Source: a virus. From it: 20,749 bases of DNA. The translations under genes and the position numbers were made by a program. Of this stretch, positions 1 to 7,198 are shown piece by piece. Positions within the stretch are counted from its first letter, which is position 1. The number at the start of each line of letters is the position of its first letter. The notes below the pieces were generated by a model. It saw only the letters and a program-made list of their open reading frames with translations. It searched no databases and was not told the origin of the DNA. The DNA lies in IMG/VR virus record IMGVR_UViG_3300048839_001415, positions 1 through 20,749 of that record; one strand, written 5' to 3'.

Positions 1-45
1 GACGAGGAAGCCGCCGGGGTGTTTGCCTTCGACCAGCGTGGTCAT
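1..45 (-). CDS. Phage head decoration protein (gpD-like), N-terminal fragment
   Basis: Only the first 15 codons lie in the window, reading MTTLVEGKHPGGFLV; the gene runs off the left edge. The opening resembles lambda gpD-type head decoration (stabilisation) proteins, which begin with a short M-T-T-x-x-E-G-K-H stretch and bind as trimers to the expanded capsid. An AAGGA ribosome-binding site lies 7 bases before the ATG. It follows the protease gene by 4 bases, and in lambda-like phages the protease/scaffold gene is followed by gpD and then the major capsid protein. The family call rests on a very short peptide plus gene order. Confidence 0.6.
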   Translation of the reverse strand, partial: MTTLVEGKHPGGFLV

Positions 46-49
46 GGTG

Positions 50-1057
50 TCATCCTTTCAGCTTGAAGGTGCGGGCGACGATCTCGCCCCAGGGGCGCGC
101 GGCCGAGGAGCGGCCGGGCTGCGGGTGATGGGGCGCGATCTCGGGCTCGGCCTCGGCCTTCGCGGCGAGGAGCGCGGCGCGCACCTCGTCGAGGCTCGTG
201 TCCTCTTCGAGGAAGCGGCCGGCCATCTGCGGCTGGCCTGCGAGACGGCAGAGATCGACGACAGCCCGGGCGTGGCCTATGGCCTCCGCCCGGATCGCGG
301 CAAGATCGGGCGGCGCGCCGCTGGGCGGTGGGGTTTGGGCGGACGGCTCCGGGGTGTCGGGAGCGGCGACCTCGTCGTCCTCGGCGTCCTCGACCTGATC
401 CGTTTCGTCGGTGGCCTCGGTGCTGGCGCCGTCGGTCTCGTCGTCGGACTCGGGCTCGGCTTCGATGGCCTCGACCAGCACCGGCGGCGCATTGCGGAAA
501 CGACCGATGTCGAAGGCTGCTGCGATGCGGACGGGCTCGACCAGCCGGTCGGCAAAGCCCTGAGCAACGGCGTCGCCTGCGTCGAACCAGGTCTCGGCAG
601 CCATCAGCGCGGAGACCTCCTCTGGCGTCCGGCCGGATTTTGCGGCGTAGCCAGAGACGAGGCTGCCCTTCACCTTGTCGAGCGCCTCGCCCATGGCGCG
701 CATGTCCTCGGCCGTGCCCATCACGAGGCCGGCCGGGTCGTGGATCATCAGGAAGGCGTTCTCGGGCATGACGATCTCGTCGCCCGCCATGGCGATGTAG
801 GAGGCCGCCGAGGCGGCAATGCCGTCGATCCAGACCGTGACCGGGCCCGCGTGCCGTTTCAGCGCGTTGTGGATTGCGACCGCGTCGAAGACCGAGCCGC
901 CGGGGCTGTTGAGCCGCAGATCGACGGGCGTGCCCTCGGGCAGTGCGCCCAGTTCGGCGAGGAACCCCTTCGCCGAGACCCCGTAGGCGCCGATCTCGTC
1001 ATAGATCGCCACTTCCGCACCGGTCCCCCGGGCGCGGATCGCATACCAGTTTGCCAT
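50..1057 (-). CDS. ClpP/S49-like head maturation protease (gpC-like)
   Basis: A 335-aa serine protease predicted to process portal and scaffold during prohead maturation in the host cytoplasm. Residues 15-175 form a ClpP/crotonase-type fold: a glycine-rich NSPGGS loop (50-55), a GIAAS motif with probable nucleophile Ser83, and MIHDP with probable catalytic His106. From about 195 to 275 the chain is acidic, Thr/Glu/Asp/Pro-rich and low complexity, followed by a helical, basic C-terminus. This layout fits a protease with an appended scaffold-like tail, as in lambda gpC, whose scaffold portion is gpNu3. The start was chosen at the ATG preceded by AGGAG and placed 4 bases after the portal stop; an upstream in-frame extension into the portal gene is rejected. 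Confidence 0.88.
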   Translation of the reverse strand: MANWYAIRARGTGAEVAIYDEIGAYGVSAKGFLAELGALPEGTPVDLRLNSPGGSVFDAVAIHNALKRHAGPVTVWIDGIAASAASYIAMAGDEIVMPENAFLMIHDPAGLVMGTAEDMRAMGEALDKVKGSLVSGYAAKSGRTPEEVSALMAAETWFDAGDAVAQGFADRLVEPVRIAAAFDIGRFRNAPPVLVEAIEAEPESDDETDGASTEATDETDQVEDAEDDEVAAPDTPEPSAQTPPPSGAPPDLAAIRAEAIGHARAVVDLCRLAGQPQMAGRFLEEDTSLDEVRAALLAAKAEAEPEIAPHHPQPGRSSAARPWGEIVARTFKLKG

Positions 1058-1061
1058 GTCG

Positions 1062-2582
1062 TCACTCCTGTTCGGTGGCCGGATCGGTTGCCGCGGCGCC
1101 GTCGTCCGTATCGTTGCTGGCGCCATCGCCGGGTTCGGCCCGTGTCGCCGGCGTCGCGCGGGCCCCTTGCGTCTCGCCGGGGCTCGTGCGGTAGCGCAGG
1201 CCGAGACCCGTCGCGCGCGCGGCGTCGGCGGCGTTCTCGCGGTCGACTTCCTCGATGTCGTAGCCGGTGGCCTCGACCACCTTGCGTCGCGAGGTGATGC
1301 CGGCCTCCATCGCCAGCACCTGCGCCTGGACGTCCTTCAGCGGATCGACCCAGTCCCAGCGCGGCGGGATCCATTGCACCGGTCGCACCGTCGCGGGATC
1401 GGCATCGAGCGCGCCCGAGAGCACCGCCGTCTCCAGCCAGCGCCGCCAGACCGCCCGGCAGAGCTGATGCACGATCACGCCGTGCTGCAACTGGCCGATG
1501 CGGCGGCGGAACTCGACGAGCTCCGCCCTGAGGCTCGAGTAATTCGCCTGCCGGACGTCGCCGGTGACAAGGTGATAGGGCAGTCCCAGCGAGGCCGAGA
1601 CCGCCAGCAGCGTTCGGTACTGGAATGCCTCGTAGCCGCCGCCGACATCCGCCGGGGACGAGAACTTCACGTCCTCGCCCGGCAGCAGCACCTGCATCGT
1701 GCCAGGCTCGAGGCTCGCAATGGCGGCGCCGTCGAGATCCGCCTCGGCCTCTCCCATCATGGGCTCTTCGGGCGCGGTCTTGGTGATGAAGCCCGCGAAC
1801 ATCGCCGCGGTCTTCTTCCGGTCGAGCTCGGCGTCGTCGTACTGGTCGAGCAGGAACAGCCGCACCATCGCCGGCGCGATATGCGGCAGGCCCCGGATCT
1901 GGCCCGCGTCTATGGGGCGATAGATGTGCAGCACATCGGCTGCCGGCACGCGCACCGTCTCCGGAATGACCGCCCCCTGGTCGGTGCTGTCGCCCGGATG
2001 GCGGCGGCGGAAGTGGTAGGCCACGCGCCGGCCGATCCCGTCGAACTCGATCCCGCATCGGATGCGGTTGCCGTTGGCCGCTGTCTCCATCTTCTCGAAG
2101 GGCAGCATCTCGGACTGGAGAAGCTGCAGCTGCAGCGGGACGAGCAGTCCGTCCTCGGTTCGGCGCGGGCGCAGCCGGACGAAGCACTCGCCGGCGACGA
2201 ACATCTCGCGCGCGACCATGGCCTGCAGGCCGTAGAAGTCGGTCAGCCCGTCCGCATCGGCCTCGTCGGTCCAAGCGAGCCAGAGCCGTTGCACCTGGTC
2301 GCGCAGATCGGCGTCTCCGATCAGCGAGGACGGCTTGATCCCGTCGCCGACGAGGTTCGCGGCGAAGGCCTCGCAGGCATTGGCGGCATAGCCGTTGGTC
2401 ACCACCAGCTCGCGGGACCGCGCCAGGAGCCGCGGGCCTCCCGAGGCGACCAGCGCGTTGATGTTCTCGAGCGGCGGGTTCCAGCCGCGCAGCCGGCGCT
2501 TCGCCATGGCCCCTTCGAGACGGGCGCGCACGGCAGCGGGGCCGCCGGTGGATCGGCGGCGGAAGCGGTCGAAGAAGCTCAT
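1062..2582 (-). CDS. Phage portal protein (lambda gpB family)
   Basis: A 506-aa portal subunit, the usual size for the lambda family. It would assemble into the dodecameric ring through which DNA is packaged and ejected. The N-terminus is basic (FFDRFRRRS). It is followed by a typical portal stretch around residues 55-75 (SRELVVTNGYAANACEAF) and NLVGDGIKP near residue 80. The mid-region carries FVAGECFVRLRPR and VLHIYRPIDAGQIRGLPH, both characteristic of this family. A QANYSSLRAELVEFRRRI block follows in the second half. The tail after residue 450 is Ala/Thr/Asp-rich and probably disordered. The gene lies between gpW-like and protease genes with 4-base gaps, so it belongs to one packaging/head operon. 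Confidence 0.93.
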   Translation of the reverse strand: MSFFDRFRRRSTGGPAAVRARLEGAMAKRRLRGWNPPLENINALVASGGPRLLARSRELVVTNGYAANACEAFAANLVGDGIKPSSLIGDADLRDQVQRLWLAWTDEADADGLTDFYGLQAMVAREMFVAGECFVRLRPRRTEDGLLVPLQLQLLQSEMLPFEKMETAANGNRIRCGIEFDGIGRRVAYHFRRRHPGDSTDQGAVIPETVRVPAADVLHIYRPIDAGQIRGLPHIAPAMVRLFLLDQYDDAELDRKKTAAMFAGFITKTAPEEPMMGEAEADLDGAAIASLEPGTMQVLLPGEDVKFSSPADVGGGYEAFQYRTLLAVSASLGLPYHLVTGDVRQANYSSLRAELVEFRRRIGQLQHGVIVHQLCRAVWRRWLETAVLSGALDADPATVRPVQWIPPRWDWVDPLKDVQAQVLAMEAGITSRRKVVEATGYDIEEVDRENAADAARATGLGLRYRTSPGETQGARATPATRAEPGDGASNDTDDGAAATDPATEQE

Positions 2583-2586
2583 GGGT

Positions 2587-2802
2587 TCAGAGCCCCTTCG
2601 CCGTCGTCACGCGCACCTGCCGAACGATCCGACGCCCCTCGGCTGCGGCGATCTTGCGGTCCAGCGCTTCGATGGCCCGGTCGATCTCGGCCACGCTCCG
2701 ATAGTCCACGGTCTTGCCGTCATAGCTCACCCGAGCCACCCCCGAGGACCGCTGCGCGGTCAGCGCGTCGCGGCGGGCGCGGAGCTCTGCGGCCGTGGCC
2801 AT
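2587..2802 (-). CDS. gpW-like head-tail joining protein
   Basis: A 71-aa protein in the position and size class of lambda gpW, which plugs into the portal vertex after packaging. It starts with a helical segment (ATAAELRARRDALTAQRSSG). A short beta-type stretch follows (VARVSYDGKTVDYRS), then a second helix (EIDRAIEALDRKIAAAEG) and a basic tail. The helix-hairpin-helix layout and the V-x-Y-D-G-K/R-x-V-x-Y-R-S motif are characteristic of phage gpW/head-tail joining proteins. A GAGG motif 6 bases before the ATG overlaps the end of the terminase gene, and the gap is 3 bases. Confidence 0.85.
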   Translation of the reverse strand: MATAAELRARRDALTAQRSSGVARVSYDGKTVDYRSVAEIDRAIEALDRKIAAAEGRRIVRQVRVTTAKGL

Positions 2803-2805
2803 GGA

Positions 2806-4878
2806 TCACCTCATGTAGCTTGAGCGCACCGTGCGCCGGCGCGGCGAGGTTCGTCTCTCAACGTGCACCGGCGTTCCCGGTCCGGCCTCGGGTCCGTCCT
2901 GCTTCGCCACCCCGAGCTGCGCTTCCAGATCGGCCCACCGCGCCTCGGGCCAGCGGTCCGCGCCCGCGATCCACGCCGCCGCACGGGCATAGACACGTGT
3001 GTCCAGCGCCTCGTTGCGCTCGCGCAGCTTCTGCCATTCGAGCCGCGCGAAGCCGCGTTTCGTGCGCACCGTCACGAGCTGCTCGGCGGTCAGCTGTTTC
3101 AGCCATTCGCCGTCCGCCCAGTCCGGCAGATGGATCGTGCCGGGCGGGCAAAGCGCGCCCGCCGCCTGTTCTTCCCTTGTCGGCCGGTCCTGCCGCAGGA
3201 AGCGATAGGTCTCGGCCTTGAAGGTCGAGGTCGCCACGGTCCAGAGCCTCGCCCCGCGCCGCAGCCGCTTGCCGGCGATGGTGGCATCGACATAGGTCGG
3301 CCCAGTCACCGGGCTCGTCCGGGTGAACCCCTCGACGCCCTTCATCGGCGCAACCTGCGCGAACCCCACCTGCCGCGACCAGGCATAGACCGCGCTGGTC
3401 TCGTAGCCCGTGTCGATCGCGAGCCGGGCCAGCGTCATCCGCTGACCCGAAGCATGCGTCCATGTCCGCCCGAGCAAATCGGTCAGCTGCTGCCAGCAGG
3501 CCGGATCGCCGGGCCCGCCTTCGAGCACGAGATGATCGACGAGCCAGCTTTCCAGGCCTCGGCCCCAGGCCCATACATCGACCTCGATCCGGTCCTTCTG
3601 AACGTCGGCGCCCGCGGTCAGGAACAGCCCCCGCTCCGGGACCGTGCCCGGGGACCACGCTTCACGCCGGTCCGCCAGCCGCTGCCAGTCCGGCGCCTCA
3701 CCGGTCTCCATCCAGGTCTCGCCGAGGATGGTGTTCCGGAACGCCCGCATCGCCTCGTCGCTGCCCCGTGCCGCCTCATGCGCCCGCGCGATCCGCTGCC
3801 AGCTGAGCCAGCCTACCGGCGAATAGAGCGCCGAGAGGTGATAGCCGACCGTCGCCGGATCGGCGGCCGTGGCGGTCGACCGCCATTCGCCGCGCTCCAG
3901 CATCCGCGTCTTGTGGTGCTCGGCGATGGGCCGCTCGCAGCCCTCGCAGAGATACTCGGCCGTCTCCGGGCGCCCCTTCTCCCAGCGCAGCCGCTCGAAG
4001 CGCAGCCATTGCATCGCGGCGCAATGCGGGCACGGCACGAAGAACCGGCGCTGGTCGGAGGCCTCGAACTCTCGCTCGATCCGGGAGAGCCCCCGGATCG
4101 TGGGCGTCGAGACCAGGAAGACCTTGCGCCGATGGGCGAAGGTCAACGACCGGGCCTCGGCCAGCGTGATCGGGTCGCCTTCCTCGTCGGCCGAGGCCGG
4201 ATAGGCGTCGACCTCGTCGAGGAAGATGTACCGCGCCGGAGTGGACCTCAGTCCGACCGCCGAGTTCGCGCCCGTCATGATCAGGATGCCGCCCGCGAAC
4301 TCCTTGGACAGCATCGTGTTGCCCGCGTCGCGCGAGCGCGCCGGCTTGACCCGGTCCCGAAGTTCCGGGCTTTCCTCGATCAGCGGATCGATCCGCTGGC
4401 GCGAGTTCCGCTTGGCCAGCTCCACCGTCGGCTGGACCGCGAGCATCGGCCCCGGCGCTTGATGGATCACGAAGCCGATCCAATTGTTGCCGGCCTCGGT
4501 CGCGCCGACCTGCGCGGCCTTCATGAACACAACCCGCTGGGTCGGATCGCCCGGCGACAGCCGGTCCATGATCTCGCGCATGTAGGGCGTGCGCGCAGTC
4601 CGGTACTGCCCCGGCTCGGCCGAGGCCCGCGAGGCGAGTTTCCGGTGGCGGTCGGCCCAGCTCGAGACCGTCAGATCCGGGTCGGGGCGCAGGCCCCGCG
4701 ACCAGGCGCGGATCAGCGCGGCGGCGCCGTCGAAATCGAACGCCTCCAGCCCTTCGCTTGCGCTCCGGGCGTTCGTCCCTTGCGACGGTCCACCGGACCC
4801 TCGCATCCGCTTCGCGGACCGGTTCTCACCCAAGCCCGGGTCGGATCTCAGCGAGGCTGTCGAGCTGGGCGCGGACAT
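2806..4878 (-). CDS. Terminase large subunit, GpA family
   Basis: A 690-aa packaging motor: an ATPase that translocates DNA and an endonuclease that cuts concatemers at cos. It has a Walker-A-like segment VFMKAAQVGATE (117-128), an acidic Walker B with FLDEVD (219-224), and a coupling motif LVSTPT shortly after. A zinc-ribbon-like CPHC...CEGC pair lies near 280-320. The C-terminal nuclease half begins with GADVQKDRIEVDVWAWG near residue 425. Family similarity seems to start only around residue 45 (FDFDGAAALIRAW). The start is uncertain: ATG at 4878 has a close GGAGG but overlaps the small terminase by 53 bases, while ATG at 4806 would begin 19 bases after the small terminase stop. Confidence 0.95.
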   Translation of the reverse strand: MSAPSSTASLRSDPGLGENRSAKRMRGSGGPSQGTNARSASEGLEAFDFDGAAALIRAWSRGLRPDPDLTVSSWADRHRKLASRASAEPGQYRTARTPYMREIMDRLSPGDPTQRVVFMKAAQVGATEAGNNWIGFVIHQAPGPMLAVQPTVELAKRNSRQRIDPLIEESPELRDRVKPARSRDAGNTMLSKEFAGGILIMTGANSAVGLRSTPARYIFLDEVDAYPASADEEGDPITLAEARSLTFAHRRKVFLVSTPTIRGLSRIEREFEASDQRRFFVPCPHCAAMQWLRFERLRWEKGRPETAEYLCEGCERPIAEHHKTRMLERGEWRSTATAADPATVGYHLSALYSPVGWLSWQRIARAHEAARGSDEAMRAFRNTILGETWMETGEAPDWQRLADRREAWSPGTVPERGLFLTAGADVQKDRIEVDVWAWGRGLESWLVDHLVLEGGPGDPACWQQLTDLLGRTWTHASGQRMTLARLAIDTGYETSAVYAWSRQVGFAQVAPMKGVEGFTRTSPVTGPTYVDATIAGKRLRRGARLWTVATSTFKAETYRFLRQDRPTREEQAAGALCPPGTIHLPDWADGEWLKQLTAEQLVTVRTKRGFARLEWQKLRERNEALDTRVYARAAAWIAGADRWPEARWADLEAQLGVAKQDGPEAGPGTPVHVERRTSPRRRTVRSSYMR

Positions 4879-5410
4879 GGGCCTCCAGAACCTTCTGCAT
4901 CAGCGCCGCCTCCACCTCGCACGCATCCCCCAGCGCCGCGGTGAGTTCCGAGGCGATCAGCGCGGCGACCCGCGCCGGCCAGGTCACCCACGCATCGCGC
5001 TCGTCGCGCGCGAGCCGGAACATCAGCGTCTCCGCACGGGCGCGGTCGACCAGTTCCCCCTTCAGCTTCTGGAGCCGGATGCGCCGCTCCTGCGCCTTCA
5101 GCACCTCGTTCGCGGTCTTCGCCTGAAGGAACGTCGTGCCGCCGCCGACGGCCGGGGCGGACAGCCCCTGTTCCCGTAGCGTGTCGCCGACGGCGGCGAC
5201 GGCGGCCTCGGGCACGGGTTTCAGCTTCGGCGCGGGCGGCTTGCGGGTCTTCGACGGGTCCGTCGTCTCGGCCCGCCGCTGGTCGGACGCCGTGGCGTCG
5301 ATGCTGCCATCCTCATACAGGACGAGCCGGCCGGCGGCCTTCGCCTTCTGGATCGCGCCGCGCGACAGCCCGACATGGGCGGCATACTGGCGCTCGCTCA
5401 TGCCCTGCAT
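4826..5410 (-). CDS. Small terminase-like DNA-binding protein
   Basis: A 194-aa protein beginning with a helix-turn-helix (SERQYAAHVGLSRGAIQKAKAAGRL, about residues 5-29), which is the way Nu1-type small terminases recognise cos DNA. A Thr/Pro/Lys-rich linker follows (about 45-70), then a long helical region (FLQAKTANEVLKAQERRIRLQKLKGELVDRARAE) suited to oligomerisation or large-subunit contact. A second possible ATG lies 3 codons in. It is the first gene of the leftward packaging operon and overlaps the longest reading of the large terminase. Position and HTH support the small-subunit role; the sequence itself is divergent. Confidence 0.78.
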   Translation of the reverse strand: MQGMSERQYAAHVGLSRGAIQKAKAAGRLVLYEDGSIDATASDQRRAETTDPSKTRKPPAPKLKPVPEAAVAAVGDTLREQGLSAPAVGGGTTFLQAKTANEVLKAQERRIRLQKLKGELVDRARAETLMFRLARDERDAWVTWPARVAALIASELTAALGDACEVEAALMQKVLEAHVRAQLDSLAEIRPGLG

Positions 5411-5521
5411 CGCCAGCCCCGATTATCATTCAAAGTCAGTCGCTTATGTCGTTGATAAGCCTCGCGGACAGAGCGAACGTCCATCCCACGAGGACGATGC
5501 AACTCACCCGGAGCCACAACG
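5411..5521. promoter_or_regulatory. Divergent intergenic region with a 6-bp inverted repeat and possible minus-strand -10
   Basis: This gap separates the leftward packaging operon from the rightward 90-aa gene, so it should hold promoters for both. An inverted repeat, GCTTAT (5442-5447) and ATAAGC (5455-5460) around a 7-base loop, is a candidate operator. On the minus strand a GATAAT hexamer (plus-strand 5422-5427) sits 11 bases before the small terminase ATG and could be a -10; I see only a poor -35 (ACGACA-like). On the plus strand a GGAG lies 8 bases before the ATG at 5522. The region is AT-richer than its flanks. Promoter positions are inference. Confidence 0.3.
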
Positions 5522-5794
5522 ATGACCACGCGCCTGAACCCGATCACCACCCCGCGCTTTGAGGCCCGCGCCGACAAGGCCCGGCGCAACAAGGAAGCTG
5601 CGCTCGCCGCCTTCATCGGCAAGAAGGCCGAGATCGACGAGATGCTCGCCCGCCTGCAGGCGCTCAGCGACGACCATTTCAACTGCCACCCCGACGAGGC
5701 GGGCTGGGCCATGGTCGGCACCCTCGAACACTACGCCAGCCTCCTGAAGCGCATCACCGACAGCGCCTTCGGCGAGGGCGAACACGCCCGCTGA
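5522..5794 (+). CDS. Hypothetical 90-aa phage protein
   Basis: I do not recognise a family. The protein is mostly helical and charged. The first half has a basic helix (FEARADKARRNKEAALAAF) running into a likely coiled-coil segment (KKAEIDEMLARLQALSDDH). The second half (WAMVGTLEHYASLLKRITDSAF) looks like a compact helical hairpin. The start is supported by GGAG 8 bases upstream. It is transcribed opposite to the packaging genes and is probably co-transcribed with the DUF3489 gene 96 bases downstream, but no function can be assigned. Confidence 0.7.
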   Translation: MTTRLNPITTPRFEARADKARRNKEAALAAFIGKKAEIDEMLARLQALSDDHFNCHPDEAGWAMVGTLEHYASLLKRITDSAFGEGEHAR

Positions 5795-5796
5795 TC

Positions 5797-5811
5797 TCCG
5801 GCACCGCCGGA
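5797..5811 (+). other. Short GC hairpin after the 90-aa gene
   Basis: TCCGGC, a 3-base loop and GCCGGA form a perfect 6-bp stem beginning 2 bases after the stop codon. No T-tract follows, so it is not a classical intrinsic terminator; it could stabilise the mRNA 3' end or attenuate read-through into the DUF3489 gene. Confidence 0.3.
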
Positions 5812-5890
5812 ACTCCCGCCGCGCGCCCTGCGCGGCTTGGGGTCGTAGGAGGGTCGCGACGGTCGCGGCCCCAAACACGGAGACGACCCC

Positions 5891-6478
5891 ATGACCAAGC
5901 TTTCCGATACCCAAGCCATCATCCTCAGCGCCGCCGCGCAACGCGAGGACCGCAACGTCCTGCCGCTCCCCGGCTCGCTCCGCGGCGGCGCCGCCGCCAA
6001 GGTGGTCGGCGCGCTCCTCTCCCGCGGGTTGATCGCCGAGACCACGACCGACAGCCATACCAAGGCGGACGCCGCGCCCAACCGCATCTGGCGCAACGAC
6101 GAGGACGGCCGCGCCATCCTCCTGCACATCACCGATGCAGGCCTCGCCGCCATCGGCGTCGAACCTAAAGGCGGCGCCAGTGCGCCCACGGGCGTCGACG
6201 CAGCGCCGAGCGCGGAGAACCCGCAGGACGCTCCTGCCGAGGCCGATCCCGCGCCCAAGGCGCGCACACCGCGCACGGGCACGAAACAGGCGAAGCTGAT
6301 CGAGATGCTCCGCGCCGACGGCGGCGCGACCATCGACGAGATCGTCACCGAAACCGGATGGCAGACGCACACGGTCCGAGGCGCCTTCGCCGGCGCGCTC
6401 AAAAGGAAACTCGGGCTCGAAGTGACCTTCGAGAAAATCGACGGCCGCGGCCGGGTCTACAGCCTGCCGCGCGACTGA
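5891..6478 (+). CDS. DUF3489 domain-containing protein
   Basis: A 195-aa protein with two likely winged-helix halves joined by an Ala/Pro-rich linker (about residues 95-130). The N-terminal half (KLSDTQAIILSAAAQREDRNVLPLP...GLIAE, then ITDAGLAAIGVE) has the pattern recalled for DUF3489 proteins of alphaproteobacteria and their phages. The C-terminal half (KQAKLIEMLRADGGATIDEI, then TGWQTHTVRGAFAGALKRKLG and GRVYSLP) is the typical DUF3489 helix-turn-helix ending. A DNA-binding or regulatory role is inferred from the fold. A GGAG lies 8 bases before the ATG. Confidence 0.85.
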   Translation: MTKLSDTQAIILSAAAQREDRNVLPLPGSLRGGAAAKVVGALLSRGLIAETTTDSHTKADAAPNRIWRNDEDGRAILLHITDAGLAAIGVEPKGGASAPTGVDAAPSAENPQDAPAEADPAPKARTPRTGTKQAKLIEMLRADGGATIDEIVTETGWQTHTVRGAFAGALKRKLGLEVTFEKIDGRGRVYSLPRD

Positions 6479-6481
6479 CGT

Positions 6482-6527
6482 CCGCCCTCGGCCGCTTTTT
6501 GAAAGCCGTCGTTCCTTTAGAGGGCGG
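6482..6527. terminator. Possible bidirectional terminator between convergent genes
   Basis: The DUF3489 gene (plus) and the cupin gene (minus) converge here. A 7-bp inverted repeat, CCGCCCT (6482-6488) and AGGGCGG (6521-6527), encloses a smaller GCTTT/AAAGC hairpin (6494-6506). The outer arms are far apart and there is no clean run of T after the stem, so terminator function is tentative. Confidence 0.3.
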
Positions 6528-6572
6528 CGTGAAGGCTACGTGCCTTTGTGAGGGACTGACAAAGCAAAGAAA

Positions 6573-6929
6573 TCAAATGACATCGCGCGCGGCTGCGGTA
6601 GCGGGATCCCCCGTGTTCGGCGTTCCCGTGGGTTCGATAAGCAGCAGATGTGCTTCCTTTCGTGCAATCGGTCGATGCTCCACGCCGGCTGGAACGATAA
6701 ACATCTCACCTTCTCGCAGGATGATCGTTCGTTCACGAAGCTCGATCTCGATCTCTCCCTTGAGAACAAGGAAAAAATCGTCCGTATTTGGATGCGAGTG
6801 CCATTTGAATTCACCCTCCACCTTCACGACCATCACGTCGTGACCGTTGAAGAGGGCGACGGTCTTTGGAGACCAGTGATCCGAAAACTCTGATAGCTTT
6901 TCGGAGAGGTTTATTGCCTCTGACATCAT
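6573..6929 (-). CDS. Small cupin-domain protein
   Basis: A 118-aa single-domain cupin beta-barrel. The first cupin motif is WHSHPNTDDFFLVLKG (43-58), with metal ligands His44 and His46 and Asp50 or Asp51 in place of the usual Glu. The second motif is EGEMFIVPAGVEHRP (73-87), with His85 as the last ligand. The substrate is unknown; such small cupins can be isomerases, dioxygenases or ligand-binding proteins. The start is one of two adjacent ATGs (6929 or 6926), with AAGGG 4 or 7 bases upstream. The gene is visibly less GC-rich than its neighbours and has its own ribosome-binding site, which suggests a recently acquired moron in the phage. Confidence 0.9.
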   Translation of the reverse strand: MMSEAINLSEKLSEFSDHWSPKTVALFNGHDVMVVKVEGEFKWHSHPNTDDFFLVLKGEIEIELRERTIILREGEMFIVPAGVEHRPIARKEAHLLLIEPTGTPNTGDPATAAARDVI

Positions 6930-6979
6930 GAGACCCTTTTGGTGATCCGCTTTCGTGGTACGCACTGTCCAAATGGTTT

Positions 6980-7198
6980 TCAAGCACGCACCCGGATCGC
7001 CTCGAACAGCCGCCTCAGGGCGAAGGACCGCACGATGCTCACCACCGTGAACACCGCCCCCATCTTCAGGTTCTGCGCGAGCGTCGTGTGCAGCCCGAAG
7101 ACCGGGAAGATCAGGATCTGCGTCACGACGGCGACGCCATACCCGACCGCCACGTTGGCGACGGCCTCGACCAGCGACATGGCCCGGCTCTGCTTCAT
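6980..7198 (-). CDS. DUF7220-like small membrane protein
   Basis: A 72-aa protein with a short polar N-terminus (KQSRAMSLVEAVANV) and two hydrophobic segments, roughly residues 17-36 and 46-60, separated by FGLHTTLAQNLKMG. The C-terminus is basic (RSFALRRLFEAIRVRA), suggesting two transmembrane helices with a cytoplasmic positive tail. I recall this pattern as DUF7220, frequent in alphaproteobacterial prophages and of unknown function. Its ATG overlaps by 4 bases (ATGA) the stop of the alternative frame across the methyltransferase gene, whereas the methyltransferase stop itself lies 9 bases upstream. Confidence 0.8.
   Translation of the reverse strand: MKQSRAMSLVEAVANVAVGYGVAVVTQILIFPVFGLHTTLAQNLKMGAVFTVVSIVRSFALRRLFEAIRVRA

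Noticed and set aside
1056-3221. Very long plus-strand open frame antisense to the portal and terminase genes
   Set aside because: The minus strand has intact portal, gpW and terminase motifs. The plus-strand product is Arg/Ala/Gly-rich with no domain, as expected for a shadow frame in GC-rich DNA.
2863-4944. 693-codon plus-strand open frame antisense to the large terminase
   Set aside because: Shadow of the GpA gene. No motifs, no ribosome-binding site, and composition dominated by Arg/Pro/Leu.
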